Positions 52,961-62,044 of a DNA stretch of 64,000 nt are shown piece by piece. The notes below the pieces were generated by a model. It did not search any database. It saw only the letters and a program-made list of their open reading frames with translations, and was not told the origin of the DNA. Where the stretch lies: contig JBAZEK010000002.1 of NCBI GenBank assembly GCA_041653995.1, positions 496,001-560,000 on the forward strand, in the 5' to 3' direction. Source of the DNA: Dehalococcoidia bacterium. GTDB taxonomy: Bacteria > Chloroflexota > Dehalococcoidia > GIF9 > UBA5629. Both the position numbers and the translations under genes were made by a program. The stretch's first letter is position 1, and each line of letters opens with the position of its first letter.

Positions 52961-53080
52961 GGCGATCAGGTGATAGAAGATTATGGGTACAAAGAAATAA
53001 CCTGTGATCTGCTAATAGATGTGTTGCACTCGGTTCTGGATGACCATGCAACGGTTATCGCGGTTGATTTCAAACAGTGA
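52961..53080 (+). pseudogene. Remnant of a GH29 C-terminus
   Basis: The plus strand reads SVLDDHATVIAVDFKQ then stop (TGA 53078-53080). The fucosidase at 24957-26225 ends SSLDNYATVIAVSFKQ, a 12-of-16 match including the stop position. The frame upstream to ~52961 is open but shows only weak likeness. No start or catalytic part remains. In both places a membrane-protein gene follows. The rest of 52768-53110 holds nothing I can identify. Confidence 0.55.
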
Positions 53081-53110
53081 TGCATCGGCATGTAGCTGCA
53101 AGGAGGAAAC

Positions 53111-53896
53111 ATGGGTAACAGGGGTCTGTCGATCATTCTATCGGTGCTTAATCTGGCTGGATTTGCAGGCGTCGTGGCTGTTAATTACCTGGCCAATGCT
53201 CTCCCTATAAACAATAAGACTACCGGGCAGCTGTCCGACCAGTACCCGAACCTGTTTGTGCCGGCGGGGTTGACCTTTGCCATCTGGGGGCTTATCTATC
53301 TGCTGCTGGCTATCTTTGTGGTATACAGCTTGATAGTCGCTTTTAAAGCCGGCGCAAAGCGCTCTTTTATCAATAGCATAAGCATATTTTTCTTCCTTAC
53401 CTGTGTGGCCAATGTTGGGTGGATATTCGCCTGGCATTATGAAATACTCCCTCTGTCAATGATACTGATGATATTGCTGCTGGCCTGTCTGATCGCGATT
53501 TACATCCGTCTATCGATCGGCAAATCGGATGCATCCACCCGGCAGAAATACCTGGTTCATCTGCCTTTCAGCGTATACCTGGGTTGGATTACCATAGCAA
53601 CGATTGCCAATGCAACAGCTTTGCTTGCTGCGTCCGGCTGGGACATGTTGGGGCCGGGCGGACAATTCTGGACGATAGCCGTTATTTCAATCGGCATCGC
53701 TATCGCGCTGATGGTCGTACTGCGGCAAAGGGATATATATTTCGGGCTGGTTATTGTCTGGGCATTGATCGGAATTCTGATAAAAAGGCTGGCGGACCCG
53801 GTGCCGTACCAGAGTATAATAGTCGCTGTAGCAGCAGGTTTAATTCTCGTTTCACTCAGCATACTAATCCAGATTGTCAGGCGAAAAGTGTATTAG
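53111..53896 (+). CDS. TspO/MBR-like tryptophan-rich membrane protein
   Basis: 261 residues, about seven or eight helices. NLFVPAGLTFAIWGLIYLLL is the characteristic segment of the long Trp-rich sensory proteins related to TspO, and VANVGWIFAWHYEILPLSMI adds the expected Trp residues. Members are proposed to bind tetrapyrroles or sterol-like ligands. It is longer than classic TspO (~160 residues), as is usual in this subgroup. AAGGAGGAAAC precedes the ATG. Confidence 0.8.
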   Translation: MGNRGLSIILSVLNLAGFAGVVAVNYLANALPINNKTTGQLSDQYPNLFVPAGLTFAIWGLIYLLLAIFVVYSLIVAFKAGAKRSFINSISIFFFLTCVANVGWIFAWHYEILPLSMILMILLLACLIAIYIRLSIGKSDASTRQKYLVHLPFSVYLGWITIATIANATALLAASGWDMLGPGGQFWTIAVISIGIAIALMVVLRQRDIYFGLVIVWALIGILIKRLADPVPYQSIIVAVAAGLILVSLSILIQIVRRKVY

Positions 53897-53988
53897 TCTT
53901 TGAATCCGCTACAAGTGTAAGACCCGCACGCACTGTGCTATATTATCACCGTATAATTCGGCTAAAAAGCTACGCCTGTTAAATCCGT

Positions 53989-55389
53989 ATGCCTAAAAAA
54001 AGAGCACACAATCTCGAAGCGCTTGCCAGGACATGGCGTATATTCCTGACCGAGCCTCTGAAACGGACGAGCGGCGAGTTTTCTTCGATCGTGGTTGTGC
54101 TCAGTTTCGCCGTTCTGATAGCAGTGGGCACCTTCCTGCTATTATTGCCGTTAGCAAGTAAAGCAGGCAAGGTCACGTCGCCGGTGGACGCATTCTTCAC
54201 CGCCACATCCGCGGTGTGCGTAACCGGATTGGTTGTGCAGGACACTGCTACTCACTGGTCTCTTTTCGGTCAGATAGTTTTACTGGCTATGATTCAACTG
54301 GGCGGTCTGGGTTTCATGGTCAGCGCCACACTGCTGGTTCTGATGCTGGGAAGAAGGATAGGGCTGCGGGAAAAATTGCTGATCGGTGAAAGTCTGGGCG
54401 CACCGAAGCTGGGTGGTGTGACCGGTATGGTTAAGAAAATAGCCGTCTTTACCTTGATATCGGAAGGCATAGGTACAATAATTTTCTACATGCATTTCTC
54501 ATCTCAGCATTCTTACGATATGCCTCTCTGGCAGGCGCTCTTTCAATCTGTTTCTGCATTCAATAATGCCGGGTTTGACCTCTTCGGCAACTTTCAGAGC
54601 CTTACGGGCCGTCAGAGCGACATATTGCTGCTTTTAACAACGGCTGCTTTGGTTATCCTCGGCGGCATCAGCTATATGGTGGTGGCCGATATATTTATAA
54701 AGCGCCGCTTTTCCAATTTCACGCTTGACACCAAGATAGTCCTGATGGGCAGTTTGACCCTGCTGGTGTTCGGGACAGCGGTCATATTTGTTGCCGAGTA
54801 TATCAATCCGTCTACACTGGCCCGTCTATCACTGGGAGACAAGCTGCTGGTGGCTTTTTTTCAGTCCACTAATGCCCGCACAGCAGGTTTTACGGCTATA
54901 AATATGGCTCAGATAACGCCATACTGTCTTTTCTTCATATTGGTCCTCATGTTTATCGGTGGCGCTGCAGGTTCTACTGCCGGCGGTATAAAAGTAAATA
55001 CCTTTGGTATCCTGATGGCCACGTTTTTCAGTTCGCTCAGAGGGAAGGAATATGCGGGTATATACGGAAAAGAGTTCATTACACAACAAATATACAGAGC
55101 AATCGCAGTTGTGATTCTTTCGCTGACAGTGATCATAATGGTCACATTTATCCTGACTGTCACTGAGACATTTGATTTTCTGGCTATATTCTTCGAAGCC
55201 GTATCTGCGTTCTCCAATACGGGGCTGTCAGCCGGAATAACACCGGATTTATCCCTGGGAGGGAAGCTAACAGTGATCGTCACCATGTTTATCGGGAGAT
55301 TGGGGCCGCTTTTCCTGACTTTATACCTGCTGGAACACCAGAAAATCAGCACGCACCGTTATCCGCAGGAATCGATCAGAATCGTATAG
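53989..55389 (+). CDS. trkH: Trk potassium uptake membrane subunit
   Basis: 466 residues, eight or more helices. The four selectivity-filter loops are visible: TSAVCVTGL, FNNAGFDLFG, STNARTAGF and FSNTGLSAG. TrkH/KtrB subunits import K+ (with Na+ or H+) and need a regulatory RCK subunit, which is the next gene. The ATG at 53989 has no clear ribosome binding site but matches the family start. It lies 8 bases before the TrkA gene. Confidence 0.95.
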   Translation: MPKKRAHNLEALARTWRIFLTEPLKRTSGEFSSIVVVLSFAVLIAVGTFLLLLPLASKAGKVTSPVDAFFTATSAVCVTGLVVQDTATHWSLFGQIVLLAMIQLGGLGFMVSATLLVLMLGRRIGLREKLLIGESLGAPKLGGVTGMVKKIAVFTLISEGIGTIIFYMHFSSQHSYDMPLWQALFQSVSAFNNAGFDLFGNFQSLTGRQSDILLLLTTAALVILGGISYMVVADIFIKRRFSNFTLDTKIVLMGSLTLLVFGTAVIFVAEYINPSTLARLSLGDKLLVAFFQSTNARTAGFTAINMAQITPYCLFFILVLMFIGGAAGSTAGGIKVNTFGILMATFFSSLRGKEYAGIYGKEFITQQIYRAIAVVILSLTVIIMVTFILTVTETFDFLAIFFEAVSAFSNTGLSAGITPDLSLGGKLTVIVTMFIGRLGPLFLTLYLLEHQKISTHRYPQESIRIV

Positions 55390-55397
55390 GAGGCGAA

Positions 55398-56075
55398 ATG
55401 AAAGGACAGGTCGCTGTTTTAGGCATCGGGCGTTTCGGTTATAGCCTGGCTGAAACGCTGTATGAAATGGGCCATGACGTGATGGTCATGGATATCGACT
55501 TGAAACGCGTACAGGCCATATCGTCCCACGTCACTCATGCCGTGCAGGGCGATTCCACAGACGAGTCCGTGCTCAGGGACCTGGACATCAGCGAATTCGA
55601 AATAGTCGTTGTGGCGGTGGGGCCCAGCATTGAAAACAGCGTCTTAACTACTATTTTACTCAAACGGCTGGGAGTTAAGTACGTGATATCCAGAGCCATA
55701 AACGAACTTCATGGAAGTATACTGCAAAAGATCGGTGCCGATCAGGTTGTGTTTCCCCAACGTGATATGGGGAGAAGAATAGCCCATGGCCTGATGCTTA
55801 CAGAGGTACTGGATTATATGTCTATTACATCGGACTACGGGATCTCAAAAATCGATCCCCTGCCGCAATTTAACAATAAGTCCCTGGGTGAACTGGGATT
55901 CGGCAGAAAAGGAGAAAATGGAATAGCGGTCCTGCTGATACAGCGCGGCAAGGAGATTATTTTGCATCCGGGCGAGAAAGAAATCATCAAGAAAGGGGAT
56001 GCCCTCATACTGGCCTCGGAAGATCAGAAGCTGGCCAGATTTTTTAAGGCGGCCAATAAACGCGCGTCAAATTAG
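55398..56075 (+). CDS. trkA: Trk/Ktr potassium regulatory subunit (RCK)
   Basis: 225 residues with one RCK_N Rossmann domain (VLGIGRFGYSLAETL, then DIDLKRV) and a C-terminal RCK_C domain (from ~145). The single-domain length is that of KtrA-type regulators, which bind ATP/ADP and gate KtrB/TrkH. AGGAGGCGAA precedes the ATG. It is coupled to trkH by a short gap, giving a complete K+ uptake unit. Confidence 0.93.
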   Translation: MKGQVAVLGIGRFGYSLAETLYEMGHDVMVMDIDLKRVQAISSHVTHAVQGDSTDESVLRDLDISEFEIVVVAVGPSIENSVLTTILLKRLGVKYVISRAINELHGSILQKIGADQVVFPQRDMGRRIAHGLMLTEVLDYMSITSDYGISKIDPLPQFNNKSLGELGFGRKGENGIAVLLIQRGKEIILHPGEKEIIKKGDALILASEDQKLARFFKAANKRASN

Positions 56076-56221
56076 TTGTTTTATTTTAAGAGACGTTAAT
56101 AGGGCAAGCCTCCTCACCTGATTGTGAAGCTGACCCTTGATACCGACAATCAGCACCTAAACTTTTTACCAGCCCATGCGTTTTAAATCTTACAAACGAA
56201 TAAAAGGAGGATGTATTAAAT

Positions 56222-57295
56222 ATGCAACATTTCCGTTTGTATTCATTTCTGGCAGTACTCGTTGTCATGTCATTGGCGGTTACATCAGCCTGCAGCACGG
56301 CACCTACAACTCCTGCTACACCTGCCGAGCCTGCAGTTCCGTCCACGACGCCGGTTACCACGGCTCCCCTGACGGCGCCCGTCACCGGTACCTCTGACCT
56401 GGTTATCACCAAAATCTGGCTCGACGGATTGATGGTCAAGTATTCTATTAAAAACATTGGAACTGCGGACACGCCGCAAACGTACACGTATCTATATGTG
56501 AATGACCTCATGCCGACTATGGGCGGCTCCGGCTTTGTCGATGTTTTGAAGCCGGGAGAGGAGAAGGCGCTTGAATTCTCCAACTATCAGTGGCCTTACG
56601 ATCAAGGTCTAAAAACACCTGAATTTGCGATCAACGTTAATCCCTCAGGCTATATCGATTTACGTCTTCAGAATAGCAAGGTCAAAGTATGCGCCGATGC
56701 CAATAATGAAGCCGGGGAAGCGATTGAGACCAACAACTGCAGGGTCATGCTGTTTGGCATGCTGTGGGATTACGACTTGCTTCGCGTGTCCAATCTGGCT
56801 ACGTGGAGAAACAATGATGGCGACATCACAGATCCGGGAAGCGAGAGGAGCACGACGGGTGCTCATTTCCAGGTGCCCAATGCTGACATGGAGATGACAC
56901 CACAGCTGGAGATAATACCACCGCAGGTGCCGCAGAGTTGGATGCAGGGAACCTATGGCTATTTTTATTCCGACGGGATAAATAGCTCTGCCAAAACGGC
57001 AGCCATTCAAATTCCTGCCAAGTTGCATTTTGTGGCCAGGGTCGGCCTGACGAGCAACGCAACGGGAAGCGACGGTGTGACTATCAAGTTTGGGCTTAAG
57101 GACCTCAACGATAACATGACCTGGATAGCCAGCAAGAAAATTACTACACCGGGAGCGCTTGAGAACTGGGACATCAACCTGAGTGATTATGAAGGGCAGA
57201 AGGCCTTTATCCTGCTCCGTGTGGAAGCTGGCAATTCCCCTGTTAACGACTTTACTATCTGGAATCAGGCAAGGCTAATTCAGATTAACGATTAG
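56222..57295 (+). CDS. CARDB-like domain lipoprotein
   Basis: 357 residues. Signal peptide with lipobox VTSACS, then a Thr/Pro/Ala-rich linker (about 25-58), a CARDB-like Ig domain (about 59-160) and a ~190-residue beta-rich C-terminal domain. CARDB domains mediate adhesion between cells or to surfaces. AAAGGAGGATG at ~56205 is the ribosome binding site. No partner gene is evident. Confidence 0.72.
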   Translation: MQHFRLYSFLAVLVVMSLAVTSACSTAPTTPATPAEPAVPSTTPVTTAPLTAPVTGTSDLVITKIWLDGLMVKYSIKNIGTADTPQTYTYLYVNDLMPTMGGSGFVDVLKPGEEKALEFSNYQWPYDQGLKTPEFAINVNPSGYIDLRLQNSKVKVCADANNEAGEAIETNNCRVMLFGMLWDYDLLRVSNLATWRNNDGDITDPGSERSTTGAHFQVPNADMEMTPQLEIIPPQVPQSWMQGTYGYFYSDGINSSAKTAAIQIPAKLHFVARVGLTSNATGSDGVTIKFGLKDLNDNMTWIASKKITTPGALENWDINLSDYEGQKAFILLRVEAGNSPVNDFTIWNQARLIQIND

Positions 57296-57454
57296 CTGCT
57301 CCTGAAGATGCCCTGACGGGCGAATCCTTGAGATGTTTTTGCGGACTCTGAAGCGATAATACGGTCTCACAATATCACGCCGGTCGCTGAGATCGACAGG
57401 TCCTTCAGGTCCGCAATGACATATTAATAATATAGAGCATTCGCCGATTTTAAA

Positions 57455-57540
57455 TCAGCTGCCAAATTCTGCGAAGATAACTCGATTGCGGCCCTTATCG
57501 CCAGGGAGATAACGGGCTTGCAGCAATAGACCGTGTGTAT
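57455..57540 (-). pseudogene. C-terminal scrap of a GGDEF-domain gene
   Basis: Minus strand: LLLQARYLPGDKGRNRVIFA then EFGS and a stop (57455-57457). Diguanylate cyclases typically end ALYxAKxxGRNRVxxAE, so the KGRNRV core fits. A TAA stop lies about 27 codons upstream and the rest of the gene is absent. Otherwise 57296-57591 shows nothing recognisable. Confidence 0.45.
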
Positions 57541-57591
57541 AGTTCCATTATTTAGCGCACCCGTTCAATAAGCCGGCAGGCTGCAATCGGC

Positions 57592-58785
57592 CTACAGTCT
57601 ATGCGTGGTGTCACAGCGGGGGCAGGTGAAGCTGTTGCCGTGAAAATCGGGTGGTATCTTGAATTTCAAGCCGCAGTTACAGGTGAGCTCGCGATATTTA
57701 TGCAGTTTCCATAATACGTCCGAGGCCTCGCGCGCCCTCTCTTTTTCTGCTGGAGTAACGGCTGCGCCGACCTCGTCGCGTTGGGCTGTAACATCGCCTG
57801 AGACCAGCGACGAATTCGGGATGATACTTCCTCCGCCTTTGTGCGCCTGGTTGTAAGCGGCTTCGTAACCGGCCAGTGATACATTGCCGGCCATGGCACG
57901 CAGTATGCGTATCCTCTCGGAGATGGGAGGATGTGTGCTTGAGAGATCTTCCGCCACCCGTCCTCTCTTCCGAAAAGGATTGATTATGAACATGGGGGCA
58001 GTGGCACTATTAACGGATTTAAGCTGCTCTGTTGAAAGGGCGATCTTCTCCAGTGCCGAGGCCAGTCCTTCCGGATACCTGGTATACAGTGCTGACGACG
58101 CGTCAGCCAGGTATTCCCTTTTACGAGAGATTGCCAGGTAGATAAACTGCGCCATGATCGGGGCCAGAATCATAAAGGCGATGGCTGCCAGCAGGATTAT
58201 TATCTGCGCGCCTCCCCCGCCGGAAGAGCTCCGCCTGGTGCCTCCCGTGAAAAATAGCACGCGTGAGCCGTACCATGCAATTATGACGATGGTGCCCAGC
58301 AATACGCTGCACATCGCCATCAGCAGGACGTCCCGGTTCCTGATATGGGCCATCTCATGGCCGACGACTCCCTGCAACTCATCACGGGTCAGCTTTTGCA
58401 GCAGGCCGGAGGTCACGGCCAGCGTAGCATGGTTTTTATCCCTCCCGGTGGCGAAGGCATTCATCGCCGGATCATCGACAATATAGATATCGGGCATCTT
58501 CTCCAGGCCGGAGGCTATCTTCATCTCCTCCACCACGTTATAAATGCGCGGCATGTCATCGGGACCGATTTTCCTGGCCTTGGTTAAAGAAAGCAGTATG
58601 CTGTCCCCCTGGAAATAGCCCACCAGCGTCATAACAATCCAGATCAGGAGGGCGAGAATGAGACCGAAGGACCAATCGCCGAGCAGAGTCTGCCCCAGGA
58701 AGCTGCCCAGCAGCAGCAACATGATGCCCATTGCTGTAACGAGAATAACCGACCTTACCTGGTTATCCCTGATCTGTTCCCACAT
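57592..58785 (-). CDS. htpX: HtpX-like M48 membrane metalloprotease
   Basis: 397 residues. Two N-terminal helices, then the zinc motif HEMAH near residue 143 and two more helices; the third ligand Glu is in REYLADASSAL. HtpX degrades misfolded membrane proteins. The C-terminal ~70 residues add a zinc-ribbon-like end (CNCGLKF and CPRCD), which is not usual in HtpX. It follows lemA after 17 bases, a widely conserved gene pair. Confidence 0.9.
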   Translation of the reverse strand: MWEQIRDNQVRSVILVTAMGIMLLLLGSFLGQTLLGDWSFGLILALLIWIVMTLVGYFQGDSILLSLTKARKIGPDDMPRIYNVVEEMKIASGLEKMPDIYIVDDPAMNAFATGRDKNHATLAVTSGLLQKLTRDELQGVVGHEMAHIRNRDVLLMAMCSVLLGTIVIIAWYGSRVLFFTGGTRRSSSGGGGAQIIILLAAIAFMILAPIMAQFIYLAISRKREYLADASSALYTRYPEGLASALEKIALSTEQLKSVNSATAPMFIINPFRKRGRVAEDLSSTHPPISERIRILRAMAGNVSLAGYEAAYNQAHKGGGSIIPNSSLVSGDVTAQRDEVGAAVTPAEKERAREASDVLWKLHKYRELTCNCGLKFKIPPDFHGNSFTCPRCDTTHRL

Positions 58786-58802
58786 GATATGGCCGGCACC
58801 GT

Positions 58803-59369
58803 TTAACTGAAGCTTACTTTGGGAGCCTCGCGTTCGACCGCATCGGTGACTTCAAAGGACTCGCTTGCTTTGAAGTTTCCCATGGAAGCTATGATATTGG
58901 AGGGGAACATCTCTATCTTGTTGTTATATTGCATCACGGAGTCGTTGTAGAACTGCCGCGAGAAGCTGATCTTGTTCTCAGTGGAGGTCAGCTCCTCCTG
59001 CAGGGCCAGGAAATTCTGGCTGGCTTTGAGGTCGGGATAATTCTCGGCCACGGCAAACAGCCTGCCCAGAGCCTGGCTCAGCACGCCTTCCGCCCTGGCC
59101 TGCGCGGCCACGCCGCTGTCCACTGCCTTGATGGCCATGTTCCTGGCATTGGTCACTGCCTCAAGCGTGCCTCTTTCGTGCTGCATATAGCCCTTTACCG
59201 TCTCGGTCAGGTTGGGTATGAGATCATGCCGCCTTTTGAGCTGTACATCGATCTGCGCCCAGGCGTTTTTAACCTGGTTCCGCGCGCCCACCAGCCCGTT
59301 GTAAATACCTGCGATTACCAGGACTATGATAATGGCAACGGCGATTATTACGAAGATAGCAATCAGCAT
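58803..59369 (-). CDS. lemA: LemA family protein
   Basis: 188 residues. An N-terminal membrane helix (IAIFVIIAVAIIIVLVIAGI) is followed by the LemA coiled-coil domain with YNGLVGARNQVKNAWAQIDV and LKRRHDLIPNL. The chain ends with the usual short acidic/hydrophobic tail. LemA proteins are membrane-anchored with unknown biochemistry and regularly accompany HtpX. GGAGGTAAA precedes the ATG. Confidence 0.93.
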   Translation of the reverse strand: MLIAIFVIIAVAIIIVLVIAGIYNGLVGARNQVKNAWAQIDVQLKRRHDLIPNLTETVKGYMQHERGTLEAVTNARNMAIKAVDSGVAAQARAEGVLSQALGRLFAVAENYPDLKASQNFLALQEELTSTENKISFSRQFYNDSVMQYNNKIEMFPSNIIASMGNFKASESFEVTDAVEREAPKVSFS

Positions 59370-59386
59370 TATTTTTACCTCCGATC

Positions 59387-59806
59387 TTATGATTTGCCCT
59401 GAAGAGTATCCCTGATATAGAAAAGAGCCATATACAGCGGATCCGCCGTATCAGGTTGATCAATTTTCAATTGCTCGATCAGGGCGCCCGATTCCCCGCC
59501 GTCGAACCACAGCCCGTGGCCGTAATTACATACATCTATGAGTATCTCCCGGCCTGATCCGATATCGATCTTTCTCATCGTTCTCCGGCAGATAGGGCAT
59601 CTCCTGCTTTTTTCCGATGCATTCAGCGCAGGCCTCTGCATCAGGCTGTCTACCAGGTCCCGCGCAGTTTCCCTGGTCAGCGTATCCAGCAACAGCTCCA
59701 GTTCACCTCTATCGAACCATATGCCGCGGCAGGCCGCACAGTAATCGAGCTCGATTTTATCGAACTCGACCGCAGTCGTGGTTATCTTACATACCGGGCA
59801 TTTCAC
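59387..59806 (-). CDS. Tandem zf-TFIIB zinc-ribbon protein
   Basis: 139 residues with two zf-TFIIB units. One is CPVC...YCAACRGIWFDRGEL (residues 3-33); the other is CPIC...DVCNYGHGLWFDGGE near 70-108. In the second unit one Cys pair is replaced by CNYGH, so it may bind zinc less strongly. Such proteins are common in bacteria with unknown targets. It lies in the LemA-HtpX run and probably shares its envelope stress role, which is inference. Confidence 0.85.
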   Translation of the reverse strand: MKCPVCKITTTAVEFDKIELDYCAACRGIWFDRGELELLLDTLTRETARDLVDSLMQRPALNASEKSRRCPICRRTMRKIDIGSGREILIDVCNYGHGLWFDGGESGALIEQLKIDQPDTADPLYMALFYIRDTLQGKS

Positions 59807-59834
59807 GATCGTTCATTTCCCGACCATTATTTTA

Positions 59835-60179
59835 CTACATGAAAACGTTATTGAAGGTTACCATGAGCAGGACAACTACGATAGCCAGTACGAGCACACA
59901 TCCCGCCAGCAGCCCGAATCCGAATGCCGCCCACAGCCCCTGCACCCTGGTGAATTGCTCGACATTCTCCCACCGCCTGTTCTTCCAGGCCCACCTTCCG
60001 CCTTTAATGCCCAGGATGACGGCCATAACAATGTTCACTACGGGTAGCAATGCCAGCAGGGCGATGTAAGTGCCGTTGCACAGGCCCCAGATCCAGGTCA
60101 TGAGGAAGGCGCCCCAGTTCCACCTCCCGGTTGCGACCGGCGCTGCGGTCCCCTTTGCATCGACTTTCATATCTGTCAT
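59835..60179 (-). CDS. Small membrane protein (DUF2628-like)
   Basis: 114 residues. WNWGAFLMTWIWGLCNGTYIA opens the hydrophobic region, followed by AWKNRRWENVEQF and a C-terminal helix (LVLAIVVVLLMVTF). This combination occurs in small DUF2628-like inner-membrane proteins. It lies 27 bases downstream of the M81 peptidase gene and 28 before the zinc-ribbon gene, so is part of one five-gene run. AGAGGATATC precedes the ATG. Confidence 0.7.
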   Translation of the reverse strand: MTDMKVDAKGTAAPVATGRWNWGAFLMTWIWGLCNGTYIALLALLPVVNIVMAVILGIKGGRWAWKNRRWENVEQFTRVQGLWAAFGFGLLAGCVLVLAIVVVLLMVTFNNVFM

Positions 60180-60206
60180 GATGATATCCTCTTAATTCAC
60201 TGTTAT

Positions 60207-61826
60207 TTATTTGGCCGGCGGATTTTCCCATTTCTTCCACTGCCAGGAATCAACTTCATCAAGCGGATAAATGGGACGGGTGATCTTTGTATAGTCGATC
60301 TGGAAAACGTCGATATTGGTCGTACCGGCGCTGACCACGTTGAAGGTCTTGCGATTGTATTGCAGGAACCTGATGCGGAAGGGGAAAAGGTTCTTGGCCA
60401 CGACAACGTCCGCTTTCATCAAATCCAGGCCCAGGCTGGTGAAGAAGCTGGGGAAGTAAGTATTGGGGGCCTCCTCGGTTACAATCAGGTGCGTGCCCCG
60501 GTTCCTGATTACGACAGCCCTGCCGCTGGATTTGGTGCCGTCCCTGCTTTCTCCCCTGAAGATAAGCTGTCCGCTAAATGTGTAAGGCCTGTTGTACACC
60601 TTTTCCAGCTTGCCCCCGACCGAGACCGTGACTTCTTGATTGAGTGGTGTGTCCCGGAGCTGTTGCACTACTTCGGCGTCCCGTACGGTAACATAGGAGA
60701 CCAGATCAGGGCCCTCTTCCGCCAGCGCTTTGAGTATCCAGGTATTCTCGCCCGGGCTTCCGGTGCCCACCGTGTCGGAAAGATCGCAGAACATGGTAGT
60801 CCCCAGCAGCCGCTCCAGCCAGCTGTCGCGCGCGGCCCTGACCGCCTCAGATGGCGATAATATCTTCTGCGTGACTTTATAACCGCGTACGGACCAGTCG
60901 AGGTCGGCGATCTCATCCGCCAGCCTGTTTGCCAGCTCCGGGTTGTTGTTTGTGACCGCCACCGTGCTCCATCCCAGTTCCGGCTCATCCAGGAAGGGGT
61001 GAACCAGGAAATTGGATACGCAGAGCACGTTTGGAGACTGCTCCATTTGCTTCATACGGCCGAAGATGCGGTCCATGGGGGCCAGGAAATCCATCATGGT
61101 GCCGCCGCCTCGCAGCAGCCGTAGTTTGTTCACAACCATGGTGGGGCTTACCTCCCCCAGAACGGTCTGCACAAGGATTTTGCCGCTGGTGTATCCGGTG
61201 TTAAAGAAATCCCTGTGCGGGTTGGTCTTGTATCCCACAATGAACGTGGCCAGCGTGGCTTTTTTCTCTGTCATATTGGCATGCTGGTCATATGAGGTAC
61301 CTACGGGGATTTGATCGCCGAACTCGTCTCTGATGGCCTGCAGAAGATCGCCTTCGGGATCGACCAGCCCCTCCACCTCCATTGAGCCGTGCAGAGAGAG
61401 ATAGATGCCGTCCAGCTTTCCAGCATCGCGCAGCCGCGACATTATCTCGTTTTTAAAGCCGGCATATACCTCTTTTTCTACGGGCCCGCCGGACGCCGCC
61501 TTGGCTTCCATGATAGGTACAATTCTGATATTGCCTTTGCCAAAGTCTTCGACCGCCTGCAGGAACCCCGCCACCTGGTCTCTCTGCTCCAGGCTGGGAG
61601 CTATCATGGCATCGCCGTAATAAAGGTCGCGCGCCTGAAAATCTTTAAGCGTAGTTTTGACGGGCGAAAATGCGTTGGTCTCCTGTTCCAGGTCCACCAC
61701 TGCAATAACCTTCTGCGGCGCGCCCGGCTGTAGTAGCACCGTTTCTACCGTGCCTGCAGGTTGGATACATCCCGTGAGCAATAAAAAGATCGCCAGGCAG
61801 ACCGGCCCGGCAGTATGCTTAAGCAT
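60207..61826 (-). CDS. M81 (MlrC-type) metallopeptidase, lipoprotein
   Basis: 539 residues from the ATG at 61826; TTG at 61832 is too close to GGGAGG. The signal peptide has lipobox LLTGC. AVVDLEQETNAFSPVKTTL is the M81 N-terminal motif, with GIYLSLHGSMEVEG, VGTSYDQHANMTE (His) and FCDLSDTVGTGSPG as further metal or active-site blocks. M81 proteins open small cyclic peptides or related amides; MlrC cleaves microcystin products. Lipid anchoring outside the membrane is unusual for the family, which is mostly cytoplasmic or periplasmic. Confidence 0.85.
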   Translation of the reverse strand: MLKHTAGPVCLAIFLLLTGCIQPAGTVETVLLQPGAPQKVIAVVDLEQETNAFSPVKTTLKDFQARDLYYGDAMIAPSLEQRDQVAGFLQAVEDFGKGNIRIVPIMEAKAASGGPVEKEVYAGFKNEIMSRLRDAGKLDGIYLSLHGSMEVEGLVDPEGDLLQAIRDEFGDQIPVGTSYDQHANMTEKKATLATFIVGYKTNPHRDFFNTGYTSGKILVQTVLGEVSPTMVVNKLRLLRGGGTMMDFLAPMDRIFGRMKQMEQSPNVLCVSNFLVHPFLDEPELGWSTVAVTNNNPELANRLADEIADLDWSVRGYKVTQKILSPSEAVRAARDSWLERLLGTTMFCDLSDTVGTGSPGENTWILKALAEEGPDLVSYVTVRDAEVVQQLRDTPLNQEVTVSVGGKLEKVYNRPYTFSGQLIFRGESRDGTKSSGRAVVIRNRGTHLIVTEEAPNTYFPSFFTSLGLDLMKADVVVAKNLFPFRIRFLQYNRKTFNVVSAGTTNIDVFQIDYTKITRPIYPLDEVDSWQWKKWENPPAK

Positions 61827-61954
61827 TCTCAAATACCTCCCTGCCTTAAGGAATTATAGTTGTGGGTTGATATCCGGTCAATTTCCGGCCTGCCCGGGGA
61901 TTAAAGTGAAACCGATATGAGTTTATGCCCGTGGAACTGAAGCGAGTGCATTCC

Positions 61955-61983
61955 TTGACAAAGCCTTACCTGCCGTATATATT
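61955..61983 (+). promoter_or_regulatory. Promoter of the URO-D-family gene
   Basis: TTGACA (61955-61960), exactly 17 bases, TATATT (61978-61983). The start codon at 62045 is about 55 bases below the likely transcript start. Confidence 0.7.
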
Positions 61984-61990
61984 TCATGCG

Positions 61991-62008
61991 GCCTCGCAAT
62001 AGCGAGGC
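61991..62008 (+). promoter_or_regulatory. 5'-leader hairpin of the URO-D-family gene
   Basis: GCCTCGC, AATA, GCGAGGC, a perfect 7-bp stem at or just after the transcript start. With no Shine-Dalgarno sequence before the ATG, it may protect the RNA 5' end or affect translation. Confidence 0.45.
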
Positions 62009-62044
62009 AGATAACACATCCGCTTTAATGTCTATTATCGGATT

